A stretch of 64,000 nt of DNA from Lactuca virosa (GCA_928212115.1 CAKMRJ010005745.1:71814666-71878665), one strand, 5' to 3'; numbered from the stretch's first letter, positions 12,713-24,796 are shown. The notes: a model not told the origin generated them from the letters alone. Made by a program: numbers and translations.

Positions 12713-13095
12713 TTTTCATTTTGGCATTAAATTTGTTTAGTTGAATTGTAAGGATTATTTATTTTTGTATTTAATTTGCTTTTCTTTATGAAAACCAAAG
12801 ATATGATTATGATTAATTTAGTTCAAAATTACAAATATAGTATTTTTGATTTAAGCCATTAAACAGTTTTATCTAATGATTATTTTTTGTTCTTGAATTT
12901 TTGAAAATTTTGAATTCTCAAAATAATAATACTCCATTTTGGACTAGAAAAAATAAGAATAATAATTGGTCGTATCGAAGGCCACATGTCGCATGCTTCA
13001 CATTCTTTACTTTCCCCTTTTGCATTTTCATGAAAAAGAAACACTAAAACCGAAAAAGAAATAAATAATTATTTTAATTTTCATTTATTTATTTA

Positions 13096-13113
13096 ATATA
13101 TATATATAAAAGG
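13096..13113 (+). promoter_or_regulatory. TATA box of the MLK-like kinase gene
   Basis: TATATATATATAAAAGG lies about 30 bases before a CT/GA-rich leader starting near 13140. The leader (AGAGAGAGAAACAAACAC) is typical of plant 5' UTRs. The transcription start itself is inferred. Confidence 0.55.
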
Positions 13114-13139
13114 CCTCGGACACCAGGGCAAGACCGCAA

Positions 13140-14155
13140 GAGCAATACTTTCAGAGAGAGAAACAAACACATTACACACCGATAGCCGCAACAAGAATCA
13201 CACAATCCCATCGCAATTCGTACGATTTTTCGTTTCAAATCTCATTTCCCTCAATTGATCATCACTTTGATCTGTTCTTCTCATTCCTGAATCCCTAAAC
13301 TAACAAAAAGTTTTCATTTTTGTGGCAGAACAGTTTGAATTTCTCTCAATTTTTATCAGATAAGGTAAAACGAAGAGGTACACAGGGCGATATTGTTTTT
13401 TTGTTATCATGGAGTTTACTGGAAGGATCTGACAGCCGATCGAGTTATAAAAGTTAGGTTTTCATGTGAAATTCGCCGATTGATCAAGCATTTGGATCCG
13501 ATCATCTTGATTTTGCAGTCCTTGAGGTGCGGTCGATCTGCCTTTTGATTATTTAATTATTATTTGAAATACTTTCGCTTTAATTAATTTTAAACATACG
13601 GATAATGTTTTGAGTTCATAAGATTTTCGATGATCGGATAAAGTAGTTCTCATGAGCTACGACGTAATCTGACGGTTTGATTCGTCAATGATTTTCTCTC
13701 CGATTCTCATTCAAATTCGATACAGACTGTTTTCGTCAGGGATTTGCTTATGTTTCTATGCGTTTATGTAGTAAATTCAATTGGATTCAAAATGATTCTT
13801 TAGTCAGACGGATTTATACGCTGTATGCCGTTGGATTACAATCTTTTGGAGATATTTTCTTTCCAAAAGAATCAAACTTGTAGCAGAATGTAGAATCCTC
13901 GTGATAATCTACAAGTCCTTTTGCTAAAAATAGTATAAATCCGACATATATCACTTTCCGATTTAGCAAATTCTCACTCTCATTGTTGCAATTTGTTCAT
14001 CCGATTCAAATGATACTGTTTCCACTAGCGACATTGTTTTCATTTTTCAATCTGTTCATCTTTTCACATCAGTTTTATTTCATTTATGTAGCTAATTGAA
14101 GGCTTAAAAACGCAACACTAGGGTTATGATTTGGATCTAATTTGCATGGGTGACG
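13140..14155 (+). other. 5' UTR of the kinase gene with a probable leader intron and uORFs
   Basis: A probable 5' UTR intron runs from a GT at 13527 (after CAGTCCTTGAG) to an AG at 14090-14091 (TTTATGTAG). The leader holds upstream ATGs: 13409 (eight codons including stop), 14126 (M-I-W-I-stop, ends 14140), and 14146, whose 18-codon frame ends at 14202 and overlaps the main start at 14156 in another frame. The intron borders are predicted from consensus only. Confidence 0.5.
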
Positions 14156-14202
14156 ATGCCACAACTTCGAAGTGGAGCAAGGAGATCAAAACGGCTCGGT
14201 GA
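14146..14202 (+). CDS. Overlapping upstream ORF of the kinase gene
   Basis: The ATG at 14146 starts an 18-codon frame (MGDDATTSKW...) that terminates with TGA at 14200-14202, inside the first coding exon. The main ATG at 14156 is ten bases downstream in a different frame. A scanning ribosome that uses 14146 would bypass the kinase start, so the frame may lower translation. No evidence of translation beyond the sequence. Confidence 0.35.
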   Translation: MGDDATTSKWSKEIKTAR

Positions 14203-17200
14203 TCTTCAGCCTGCCACTCAACCAATCAATCAAGCAGAAAACACCGCCCCACCAACCCAAACCAGACCTAGAAGAAAGACTACTGGTGGTGGTGGTGGAA
14301 GGGGAAGAGGTGGTGATGCTGCAGGTGTAGCCAAAGGGCCTGTAGCGGCATTACCAGTGAGGCCAACTGTTGGTGGTAGAGGTAGAGGTGTTCGGTTGAT
14401 TGATTTGGACCCTGAACCTCCTTGTGATATTATCCCTGAAGCTCCTATTAGACTAGACACAGTTGCAGATAAAGATATTGCCATGGAAGGTGGAAGTGGT
14501 GGTGGTGATAAAGTTATGGGTGTTGAAGAAGAAGGCAACTCAACTCCTGTTCCCGAAAGGGTATTTCTTTTTTCTCTTTCTTTGAGATTAACTTTCCCCC
14601 TTTAGAAAACTCATAATGTGTGTTGTTTTTGTTATGATGAAGGTACAAGTGGGTAATTCTCCTATATATAAGGTGGAAAGAAAGTTGGGGAAAGGTGGTT
14701 TTGGACAGGTTTATGTTGGGAGGAGGTTAAGTGGTGGAACAGAAAGAACAGGGCCAGATGCAGTTGAGGTACATGTTGAAACAATAAATGATAGATGAAG
14801 GTCTTTTTTTTCTTTTATAATAACTAGTTCTTTGTGTTACAATTTTGATCCTTTTTTGTTTTACTTTTATAGGTAGCATTAAAGTTTGAGCATCGTAATA
14901 GTAAAGGTTGCAACTATGGTCCTCCTTATGAGTGGCAAGTTTACAGGTACATATCATATCTTTTCCAAAACATTTACATAATTCCATGCTTAACCTTGTG
15001 AGTTGAGATCTAATACATTGACACATTTTAATACAAAAAAAAAGCTCACTGAATGGATGTTATGGGATTCCATGGGTTCACTACAAGGGGCGACAAGGTG
15101 ACTTTTACATTCTGGTGAGTTTTGACTTTGAAATTTGTCATACTTTTTTCATTTTTGGTATAAAAATTCTATCTTTATGAGAATTTATGAATCTTTTTTA
15201 GGTCATGGACATTCTTGGACCAAGTCTTTGGGATGTTTGGAATTCTTTAGGCCAATCGTAAGATAATAGTCTTCACTTTACATACATACTTCTTACATAC
15301 ATAAATGAAAAAAATGTATATTTATTTACTAATTACTTATTTTATTCAGGATGTCACCAAGTATGGTGGCTTGCATTGCTGTTGAGTCAATATCAATTCT
15401 TGAAAAGCTTCACTCAAAAAGGGTAAGTCAAAGTCATATCTAAACTTGAACAATCACATTTAATGACACTCTTAGTTGCCTTAATGCATTGAGGTCTTTT
15501 TTATATATTATAAAGGTTTGTTCATGGAGATGTGAAGCCAGAAAACTTCTTACTTGGTCAACCAGGAACAGTGGATGAAAAGAAACTATATCTTATCGAC
15601 CTTGGTTTAGGTATATGCTTTTAACTTTATTTAATGATTCCCCTTTACATTAATTATGTTGAAGTATCATTAACACGTTTTTTTGTTGCTTCTTTAGCAT
15701 CAAAATGGAAAGATTCAACTTCTAGTCAACACGTTGAGTATGATCAACGACCAGATATATTTAGGTTTGTGAATATAAAATTATTTTAAAAGTTTATTTA
15801 TAACATCAGTTTAATGTAAAATTTGGGATAAAATATGTTTTGTTAGGGGGACAATAAGATATGCAAGTGTGCATGCACATTTAGGTCGAACAGGAAGTAG
15901 AAGAGATGACCTTGAGTCACTTGCATACACATTAATATTTCTCATTAAAGGAAGGTTACCATGGCAAGGCTACCAGGTAGGTCAATTTCGTCTTTTCACT
16001 CTAAATTTGTTTTTTTCTAACATTAATACATTAAGTTTATTTTATATTACAGGGAGACAATAAGAGTTTTCTTGTTTGTAAAAAGAAAATGGCAACATCA
16101 CCTGAGTTGATGTGTTGTTTTTGTCCTGCACCATTTAAACATTTTCTTGAAGCTGTTACAAATATGAAATTTGATGAAGAGCCAAATTATTCTAAATTAA
16201 TTTCTTTATTTGAGAGCCTTATTGAACCCGTTACATCACTAAGACCAATCAGAATCGATGGGGCACTCAAGGTACACAAATTTCTTTTTTTTTTTTTTTT
16301 AAAAAAAAAGTGGTTTTTTATATTTTATATTTTGTTTTTTTATCAGGTGGGACAAAAAAGGGGAAGATTGCTTATTAATTTAGAAGAAGATGAACAACCA
16401 AAAAAGAAAGTAAGATTAGGTAGTCCTGCTACACAATGGATTTCTGTTTACAATGCACGTCGCCCAATGAAACAAAGGTATGAATTTGTTTTTCTTTTTT
16501 CATTTTAAAATAACAAAAAAAAATAAATGATAATTGATTTAATTTTAATTTGATTTGCAGATATCACTATAATGTAGCTGATGCGAGACTTGTTCAACAT
16601 GTGGATAAGGGTAATGAAGATGGTCTATACATCAGCTGTGTGGCTTCAGCCTCAAATCTTTGGGCCTTAATTATGGATGCAGGAACAGGATTCTGTTCCC
16701 AAGTTTATGAAGTTTCTCCCGTCTTTCTTCACAAGGTTATTTTAGTCATTTTCATATTTTATGTATTTCTTCCATTTCATTATTAACACAGTTTTCTATT
16801 AACCTTATTCTTCAGGACTGGATTATGGAACAGTGGGAGAAGAATTTTTACATCAGTTCAATAGCTGGTGCTGCTAATGGAAGCTCATTGGTTGTCATGT
16901 CTAAAGGTTAAATAAATCTTTTTTTTTCTATTTTAATTATCATGATTTTAATTTTATCAAAAAGAAAATAAAATAGTTTTAATAATTTTTTTTTAGGAAC
17001 GCCATACACTCAACAATCATACAAAGTGAGTGAATCGTTTCCATTTAAATGGATTAGCAAAAAATGGAAAGAAGGATTCCATGTGACTTCCATGACGACA
17101 GCTGGCAGTCGTTGGGGTGTTGTCATGTCAAGAAACGCAGGATTCTCTGAACAGGTAATTGTAATTTTGGTGATTAATGTTATGAATTATTGAGAGATAA

Positions 17201-17560
17201 TGATGATAAGATTAAATTAATAAAAATATAGGTTGTGGAGCTTGATTTTCTTTACCCAAGTGAAGGAATACACCGTAGATGGGAAAGTGGGTACAGGATA
17301 ACATCTATGGCTGCCACACCTGATCAAGCTGCTTTTATTTTGAGTATTCCAAGGCGTAAAATGATGGATGAGACTCAAGAAACTTTAAGGACATCTGCCT
17401 TCCCTAGCACTCATGTCAAGGTAAAAAAAAAAAAAAAAATCAAATCTTTTCTTATATATTTTCTCATCATTCGAGTAATGATTGTGTGTTTATTTTGCAG
17501 GAAAAATGGTCAAAAAACCTCTACATTGCATCCATGTGTTATGGTCGAACTGTTTGCTGA
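14156..17560 (+). CDS. MUT9-like / PPK-type casein kinase 1-like nuclear kinase (16 exons, one apparent +1 frameshift)
   Basis: Coding exons: 14156-14560, 14643-14768, 14873-14946, 15045-15114, 15202-15257, 15350-15422, 15516-15610, 15698-15764, 15847-15976, 16053-16271, 16347-16477, 16561-16735, 16816-16906, 16997-17154, 17232-17420, 17501-17560. All introns are GT-AG. The ATG at 14156 is chosen for MPQLRSGARRSKRL, the start expected of the family. About 135 residues of Gly/Arg-rich low-complexity sequence precede the kinase domain: glycine loop GKGGFGQVYVG (about 151), ALKFE lysine (about 181), HGDVKPEN (about 271), DLGL in place of DFG, and GTIRYASVHAHLG, the CK1 substrate loop. A basic KKKVRLG may be a nuclear signal. 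The family-specific C-terminal half follows. MLK kinases act in the nucleus on histone H3 and light/clock factors (family knowledge). The exons total 2119 nt, one more than a multiple of three. The break is between LEKLHSK and FVHGD, in the A5-G3 run at 15416-15423. It is either an assembly error or a disabling allele. Corrected length would be about 705 aa. Confidence 0.9.
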
Positions 17561-17860
17561 CCAAAGCTGCCCGAAAAACTGAGAAAATCCAATTGAACAA
17601 AAAAAGTTGGAATTATGTAAAGATGTTGGTGGTGTTAATGTTATGTTGAGATGTAAAATCGAAATAGAGACAATAATGACAAGAAAAAAAAGGAATTGAA
17701 GTTTTAAAAAAGATAGAAGAAACAAAGAGAAATGTATGTCAAATATGAGGGTGGTGATGAATGTGAACATTTTGACTTTGGTCAAGGTCATGTTGGTTAC
17801 TAGTTGTACCCTTTCAAGATTTTTATCAATCGAGAAAATGAAATATCTTATGTATTTTAT
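17561..17860 (+). other. Probable 3' UTR of the kinase gene
   Basis: A-rich sequence after the TGA at 17558-17560 with a possible polyadenylation signal AATGAAATA near 17838. The exact end cannot be seen. The - strand frame at 17510-17791 is a shadow. Confidence 0.4.
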
Positions 17861-19124
17861 CGGTTTTGGTTAGCTATTTTTTCTTTGAGTTGAATGTGTA
17901 TTCAACAATATGTTCAAAACAGGAATCTGACTGATTAACAAAGAGCCTATAAGACTTCAAACAATAAAATTATCCCTTTTTAGAATACACAAATTGAAAC
18001 AAATCGATGACTTTGAAAATGAAATGAAGGGCATTTATAGGTTACTCTTCCATAACATTCAAAATGAGGATTTAGAAGATTAAAACTTGGTTTTTAAACA
18101 CACAAGTTGATCATTTATAAGTAGGATTGAACATTGCACATTCGTGAGCATAAACAGTGGATTTGAAAACATATATAGTTATTGTATGAGTTTTGTTTTG
18201 AAAGGGTTTATAGTCTTAGTTTTAAATCCATATTTATAAAATTACAAATGAGGTTTGGTTTTATTTTTGCAAGAGGTAGGATTAAATTCAATGCCGTTCC
18301 ACTTTTCTAGGGATTGTAATTATTTTTGTAAGGTCTAATTTTTCAGTAAATAATTTATGAAACAAAGGTTGACTTGTAAATTGTAAATAAAAGTTGAATT
18401 CCTTTGTATAGTGGGATGGAATCCGTCAAACCAATCATGAGGGTAAGGATGTGCATGATGGAATGGAAGTTGGATTCCTTTATGTACTAATTAATCATTG
18501 GCATCCATCGAACCTACAGCCAAGCCTCTTGGTCAACAACCAATTAGAAGCTCTCATTTTTCCAAATGTTGGGTCAACGAATATGCAAACAATCTGCAAT
18601 TAGTTGGATTGGGTGATCCTTGGATATTTTTTTATAACAAAGTGGGACAAAGAAAGAAGAGAAATAGTTGGATGATTAATTACAACGCAATTATTTTGGA
18701 GTTTCTAGCATTTAATTTTCAAGAGAAAACTAAAAAGGAAAAAAGTTTCCTTCAACAATAGGAGTTTCTAGTTTTTAGCTTCAAATCTAAAAGCTACTTC
18801 AAATAGCGTGTAACAAAAGGCTCTTTCATATTTTTGCAAATTGACATAATTACATTTTTTTTAATTATGTTTATATTTTATATATTATAAAAATGTGGTT
18901 TTATGTAATTTATATGTTTTAAAAGCTTTTTTTGCCAAACATTCATATAAAAATAAAAGCTACAACATCCAACTATCAGTTATCAATTAGTTTTGCCACA
19001 CACACCTATATAATAAAGAAAGAGTTTGATGTGTTATTTGATCAATATGGTAATCAAATTTATATAGTTCAAGATAAATACGAAACAACATTAAGACATT
19101 TGTTATAAGAGATACAACCATTTT

Positions 19125-19176
<52 letters not shown>

Positions 19177-20626
19177 GAAACATTGTTTTAATTAAGATTT
19201 GACATGGAATGGAAGTAGTCAACATATCAATCCAACCCCACAAAGATTAACGTAGAACCAGTCAAACACATTTGTTAGGATTTACATAACATTAATGATG
19301 GGTTGGTGTTTAAAATCTTCTAGAAGAAAATAACAACTTAAATAATTTTCATCTAAAAAACTTTACCCGCTCTATATATTTAATTATCTTCATAAATTTT
19401 TTGCACTCTAAAGCAAATTTTGTAAATTATTAGTAGTACTCAAGTCATGTTCACGATCATGAATGTCCAAATGCAAGTCTTGAAAGTTAAAACTTTATTT
19501 GTATGATTACCAACTACAAACGTACGTTGGTCCTCAAGCTAGTATTCTCTATTGTACTAAGAAATTGGAGAAAGAATGAAATGATTCATTCAATTGGACT
19601 GGTATGTTTTTTTGATAGGCACTCATGTATTATTAATGTGAAAATTAGAAAAAATTTAGAAAGACTAACGCATACACTATACGAGTCTTTTTTTTTTCCT
19701 AAAAAAAACAATAAATGAAAATACTCATTTTATCTCTAAGTAAGAGACTCACGACAAGAGCTTGTTAACTAACAAGCTATTTGAAAAAGTTCATCCGCCC
19801 ACTTTTTTCAAATTTAAGAGCTTTTGGTTTAAAAAGATTATTCAAAAAACTCATACTGTGGATACGTTAAGTATATTATATAGTACAATTATATATGAAA
19901 GTATGTAGTACATGTTATACATGATACCTTAACTATATTATATAGTACATATTATACATGAAAGTATGTAGTACATGTTATACATGACAGTCGTTGAGTG
20001 AGTTCCAAAATAAAATACACCCCTACTCAAATTTGATTAGCAACTCATGACTGAGTATAAAGAATTACAACTGCAATCTTTTCATGAAAGTAAAATTTAT
20101 ATTATTAATAGTGTTTTAAAGAGCTATTAATTAGTTTGTTTTGTAAAAGTAAAAGATTCATTAATCATGATTAATCACTAGACCATTTATGTTTAAAATA
20201 CAATTTTATATATAACATAAATATACAATATTAGACAAAACATTCTTTAGAATTCAATTTAGAGCTGTTGTTAATTTTAAAGAGATTTAATCAAGCAAAC
20301 ACACGTAGGAGTGGTCACCTACTAATCAATCTTCTAGAAGGCATACATATGTCAAACGTTTAAATGCATAATTTCTTCTTATGTCAACTTCTATTCATAT
20401 TAATAAAGCAATACCTTTTAAATTAAGGTTACGAAGATTGAGATTTTACCTAAAAACTTTTTTATTTTGCAATATCATGATTGTAGATTTGATCTAAATC
20501 AAAATTTAGAGCAAAAATTAATTACAAGTCCAAATTTCCAACGTTAATGCATTCAAAATTCACAAAAAAAAAAAAATAAATGAACTTGAACTTCAAATTT
20601 GAAAGGATCATTAGTCCAAGTTCCCA

Positions 20627-20630
<4 letters not shown>
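17861..20630. other. AT-rich intergenic spacer, no gene seen
   Basis: Apart from a TA microsatellite at 19126-19171 there is no recognisable structure. The open frames at 18498-18761 and 19503-19718 show no family features. A local duplication of about 50 bp is visible at 19862-19990 (ATATTATATAGTACA and GAAAGTATGTAGTACATG twice). Confidence 0.5.
19126..19171. repeat. (TA)n microsatellite
   Basis: About 23 uninterrupted TA units. Confidence 0.95.

Positions 20631-20700
<70 letters not shown>
20631..20700. repeat. (TA)n microsatellite, left of MITE 1
   Basis: About 35 TA units run directly into the terminal GGGG of the next element. The YIYIYI frame is an artefact. Confidence 0.95.
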
Positions 20701-20703
<3 letters not shown>

Positions 20704-21095
20704 GATAAAGAATATACATTACAGCCCCACCTAAGCTTAGGTACTAAACCTCTAAAATATATCGTTTTAACTTAGTAGTTATACTCGATTTGGTTTTCAC
20801 TTGGTAATATATCATCCCTAATAACATTTCTTCCCTCCATTATCGTTTTACCATCATTGTTTTTTTTTTCCTTCATTATCGTTTTTACTTCACCCTAGTG
20901 AACAATATTGTTTTCCATCGTCACGAAGAAGGAATATAATCAACGTTCTTGCTTTCTTATCAAAACTATTGTGTACATTATGAAACTACAACTTCAAGTG
21001 GTAACCTAATCGTAATCTTTATATAGTAAAACAACGTATTTTCATGAGGTTTAGTACCTAAGCTTAGGTGGGGCTGTAATGTATATTCACTTTTC

Positions 21096-21097
<2 letters not shown>
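20701..21097. mobile_element. MITE with about 50-bp terminal inverted repeats inserted in a TA tract
   Basis: The left end (GGGGATAAAGAATATACATT, then ACAGCCCCACC, TAAGCTTAGGTACTAAACCTC) is matched by the reverse complement of the right end, 21044-21097, with only a few mismatches near the tip (GGGAAAAGTGAATATACATT). Length is 397 bp with no coding capacity. TA repeats on both sides are compatible with a TA target, but the TSD cannot be proven inside a TA tract. The superfamily is not assigned. Confidence 0.75.

Positions 21098-21138
<41 letters not shown>
21098..21138. repeat. (TA)n microsatellite between the two MITEs
   Basis: About 20 TA units separate the two elements. Confidence 0.95.
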
Positions 21139-21140
<2 letters not shown>

Positions 21141-21452
21141 TTTAGGTTCTATGGAAAACAAAAAAACCCTAAAAATCATAAAAAAAAAATACTTAGAGAT
21201 CACAAAATTTTTTTTTGACTTTATAAATGAAAAAATCGCAGCTTTTTCTTCAAATTCGCTAAAAAATTTTTTGAAGAAAAACACAAAAAAAAAATCGATT
21301 TTTTATTTTTTTTCAGCGAATTTGAAGAAAAAGCCGCGATTTTTTCATATTTAAAGTCAAAAAAAAGTTTTGTGATTTCTAAGTATTTTTTTTATGCATT
21401 TTTATGATTTTTAGGGTTTTTTTAGGGTGTTTTTGTTTTCCATATAACCCTT

Positions 21453-21455
<3 letters not shown>
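21139..21455. mobile_element. Foldback MITE with arms of about 120-140 bp
   Basis: The left arm (GGTTTAGGTTCTATGGAAAAC, CCCTAAAAATCATAAAAA, TACTTAGAGATCACAAAA ... CTTCAAATTCGC) is mirrored by the right arm, which ends TTTTCCATATAACCCTTCCC. The two arms meet near 21260-21320, so almost the whole element folds into one hairpin. Frames on both strands (21079-21354, 21087-21284) are products of the A/T runs. TA repeats flank both ends. Confidence 0.8.

Positions 21456-21521
<66 letters not shown>
21456..21521. repeat. (TA)n microsatellite, right of MITE 2
   Basis: About 32 TA units. Confidence 0.95.
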
Positions 21522-21524
<3 letters not shown>

Positions 21525-22140
21525 AAAACCAACCTACTTATGAATAATAGACTTTTGTTTTTTATAATTGAACCATAAAAGTTTTTTATTTCACACTTTG
21601 GCCATAAATCTACTTTTTTATTTATACTTTGGCCATGAAATCTTTATAATGGCATATTTGGTCTCTAGACTTTTGTATATTGACAATTCATCCCCTTATT
21701 TTGTAGAATAGCACTTTCCACCCCTTTACTTTGTGAAATGTCACTTTCACCCCCCTTAACTTTGAACAACGATAATTTCCACCCCCTTCAACTTTTGTAT
21801 ATTGTCATGTTTGTAGGTTTGGTTTCTAGACTTTCATATGTTGGAAAGTTTAGTCCCCTCGAAAATCGTGCACACACACGATAAAATGATGAATATTAGT
21901 ACTTTCATTTTGTGTGACTAGAACATAATAAGCAAAACCTCACATGCATTCCGTGTGAAGCAAAGAGTAGGGAATTTCTAGTTAAAGAATCAAAACATAC
22001 AATATAGAAATATATTATCGCATAAACTATATCAATGTATTCATAGATATTCTTTTGTGTGTATGGTTTCCTACTTTATTTTGGTTCGATAACAATAAGG
22101 AGTGTGTTTAGAAGATCGTTGGGGCGAGGTTGGTTAGATG
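21522..22140. other. AT-rich spacer with degenerate short repeats
   Basis: Between 21590 and 21860 the phrases TTTGGCCATAAATCT, TTTCACCCCC and ACTTTTGTATATTG recur irregularly, suggesting an old decayed tandem region. No gene seen. Confidence 0.4.
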
Positions 22141-22540
22141 CGGGAGTAGTGTAGGGAGGTTCGGGTTTGGTCTAGAACATGATCAACTTAATGCATTAAT
22201 TAGACTCGTGACTGATTTTATTCTATATGATAGTCTGGATGGGGGGAGGGGGGATTCTAATAGTGATGATGATTTCAAGGCGAGGGAGACTTAGATTGAA
22301 GACTTCGTGTTGCCGAGTGGGACTGAGGAAATGAAGTGTAATAGATATATGCCTTAAAAAGTGAACATATTTTTTGGCATCTTGGTCTAGATGGTCACCT
22401 GACCGGATCTACTTTCAAAGGGCATTGATGTTCCCTCACTTCTTTGTCCTTGTTGTCAAGTGTAGACGAAATACCTTGTTCATCTGTTTATCGATTACGA
22501 GATAGTTGCGAGAATGTCAAAAGTTGTTTTCACATTGCCT
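22140..22540 (+). pseudogene. LINE remnant: C-terminal zinc-binding part of a plant non-LTR RT
   Basis: One frame around 22355-22412 reads KVNIFF and, after frame shifts, WHLGLDGHL; another at 22420-22470 reads GIDVPSLLCPCCQV before a stop. Phrases such as KVNIFFW, LPTR and RGIDVPSLLCPCC characterise the zf-RVT region at the end of plant LINE reverse transcriptases. At least two frameshifts and one stop make this a short dead fragment. Gypsy element A begins 84 bases downstream. Confidence 0.55.
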
Positions 22541-22618
22541 AGAACTTGATATTCTTTTGCAAGTTGTGTTATAGTTATAGTGGGTTTGGTGGAGCCATGT
22601 ATGTTCCGTTGATCAAGA

Positions 22619-22623
22619 AATAT
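22619..22623. repeat. Left target-site duplication of element A
   Basis: AATAT here equals AATAT at 38890-38894, directly outside the two LTR ends. Confidence 0.9.
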
Positions 22624-24027
22624 TGTAACGCCCGGTTCCCGGTACGTATTTTGAATTTAAAGATTGTATGTTTTTACACTGGGACTCGGCGAATCGGAGA
22701 CCCAACTCGTCGAGTAGACAAGACTTTGGACACGGGTTTTAAGTGACCTACTCGACGAGTCGGGAGCCCGACTCGGCGAGTAGGACTGTCTGGATGAAAC
22801 CCTAATATTTACAGTTTGCACCCTATTTAAGCACCTTATCTTGTCCTAACCCAGCCTCCATCGTCCCTCCCAGTCCAGAGAAGCCCTAACTCGAAACCCT
22901 AATCATTTATTGAGTGTTATTGAGCTTTTTGGTGCCATTTATGTGTGTTTGAAGTTAGAGAAGAAGAAGGAAGCTTGAGAGATCAAGAGGAAGCAAGAAG
23001 ATCCAGAGGTTTTGGCACATTTCCAACTCATTTGAGGTATAAAGCTGAAACTTTGACCATCTATCTCTTACATCTCTAGTTAGGGTTCATTTCTACCTTT
23101 TCTAAGCCTTAGAAGTGTCATTCTCGGGATTTTGTGGTTATAGAGGGGTATTACTTCAGATTTGGAACCATTGTGGGTTCCCATGGCATAAAGGCGCCAA
23201 CTTTATGGCCATGGGAGTCCCATGCATCATATAAACCCCATTTTAGAGCCTTTTGAGCCAAAAACCCCATGCATGAACGCCAAGTTTGTAACTTTACGTG
23301 TATTATGGACCCTAGGAGGCTAGATCTATGTTTTGGATGTGTTAAACCCGACTGAAATCAACTGTATGGACATGGAACTTGGGGGACTCGGCGAGTCGTT
23401 CATGGGACTCGACGAGTCGGGGTATGGTTCCCCAACCTTTTTCTGCTTTGGTCGAACTGGTTGAGTCTAGAAGAGGACTCAACAAGATAAATGTGAATCT
23501 GGACCTGGAAATCATGGAACTCGGCGAATTCAAGAACAGAACTCGGCGAGTTCAAGGCAAGTCCCAACTGCATGAAGACACACTCGACGAGTTCATAAGG
23601 AACTCGGCGAGTCCATGGCTAAACGTGTCTTCTTGCATGAAGCAGGACTCGACGAGTTCAAGGATGAACTCGACGAGTTCAAGGATGAACTCGACGAGTC
23701 AGATGAAGAGGGTCCCGACTTTGAATGAAGGAGAGTTCGGCCAGTGTGTGCAATACTCGGTGAGTAAGATCGAGGTTCTAGTGTTTTGAGGATTTGGGGA
23801 CTCGACGACTTGTGGGGTCAACTCGGCGAGTCTAGTCAACCGGACGTTGACTTTGACCCAAAGTTGACTTATGACAAAGGGGTTGACCTTGACTTTGGTT
23901 TTTACTTGAGTAACCCTTGTGAGGGTTAAGAGTATGTAATGGTAAATTAACGAAGGTTGTTACATGTAGGAATTGAGAGGAGTTGATCCCAGCAGCGAGG
24001 ACAGTTCAGACACTTCACGACATTGAG

Positions 24028-24032
24028 ATGAG
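24028..24032. repeat. Left target-site duplication of nested copia
   Basis: ATGAG, repeated at 29549-29553. The intact 3' LTR of element A reads through the same place without interruption (38074-38080). Confidence 0.9.
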
Positions 24033-24796
24033 TGTTGGGTTTTGAGCATTCTAACACTCCTATCGTGTACATGCAACCCTAGAAACCTTGGATCTATGTT
24101 TTCTCTAAATACATGCAAATTTGATTTTCCAAGGTTTACTTCCTATCTAGCATGTTATGGGGAACTTGTAATACAAAACTCAAGTAGAATAACATACCTT
24201 TTAGTTGCTTGGATTCCTTGAAGACTTTGTGAGCCTAGCACCCCAAATGTGATGCCTCAAATGCTTCACACAACACCACAATTATTGGAATAACCCTGAG
24301 AGAAGTTCACTATACTAAAAAAATCGGCTAACCCTCTTTGTTGCTTGTAGTAGTGCCGATTTTGCTAGTCTAGGGGTCTTTATATAGTTGTGGCACAAGT
24401 AGCGTTACACCATGTAAACCCTAATTGTCATGGCTTTCCATATTCCATGATCTATGGGTTTGTAACCTCCATGGAGCACCTTATGGGTTTTAACCTAATC
24501 CATACAAACCATGGATCATTAGCCCACTATACAAGAATAGATTATTTACACAATCAACCCCATATATTTAATTAGTCTCTTTTTGATCACTTAATTAATT
24601 CAAGATTAATTCTTTGATCAATACTAATTAAATAATATTATTAATATATTAGTACTTATAATTAATAACCTTAAGTGTCCTTTATCTCATTTTGGTCTAT
24701 CCAAGTATTGCAATGCCATGCAACCCAAATGGACCATGCCGGGTCGGGTCAAGTACATACCAAATATAATTATGGACTTAGACACTATATCCATCA
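24033..24796 (-). repeat. 3' LTR of nested copia
   Basis: As printed, it starts TGTTGGGTTTTGAG and ends ATATCCATCA. It is almost identical to 28822-29548 over the shared part (for example CCTAGAAACCTTGGATCTA and AGTCTCTTTTTGATCAC). The polypurine mirror GTCTCCCACTTGG follows at 24797. Confidence 0.85.

Noticed and set aside
12507..12740. Open frames of YIYIYI/IYIYIY repeats on both strands (also 20522, 21079, 61749)
   Set aside because: They are translations of TA dinucleotide runs with no gene features.
14230..14538. A Pro/Ser-rich - strand open frame
   Set aside because: Shadow of the Gly-rich first exon of the kinase gene.
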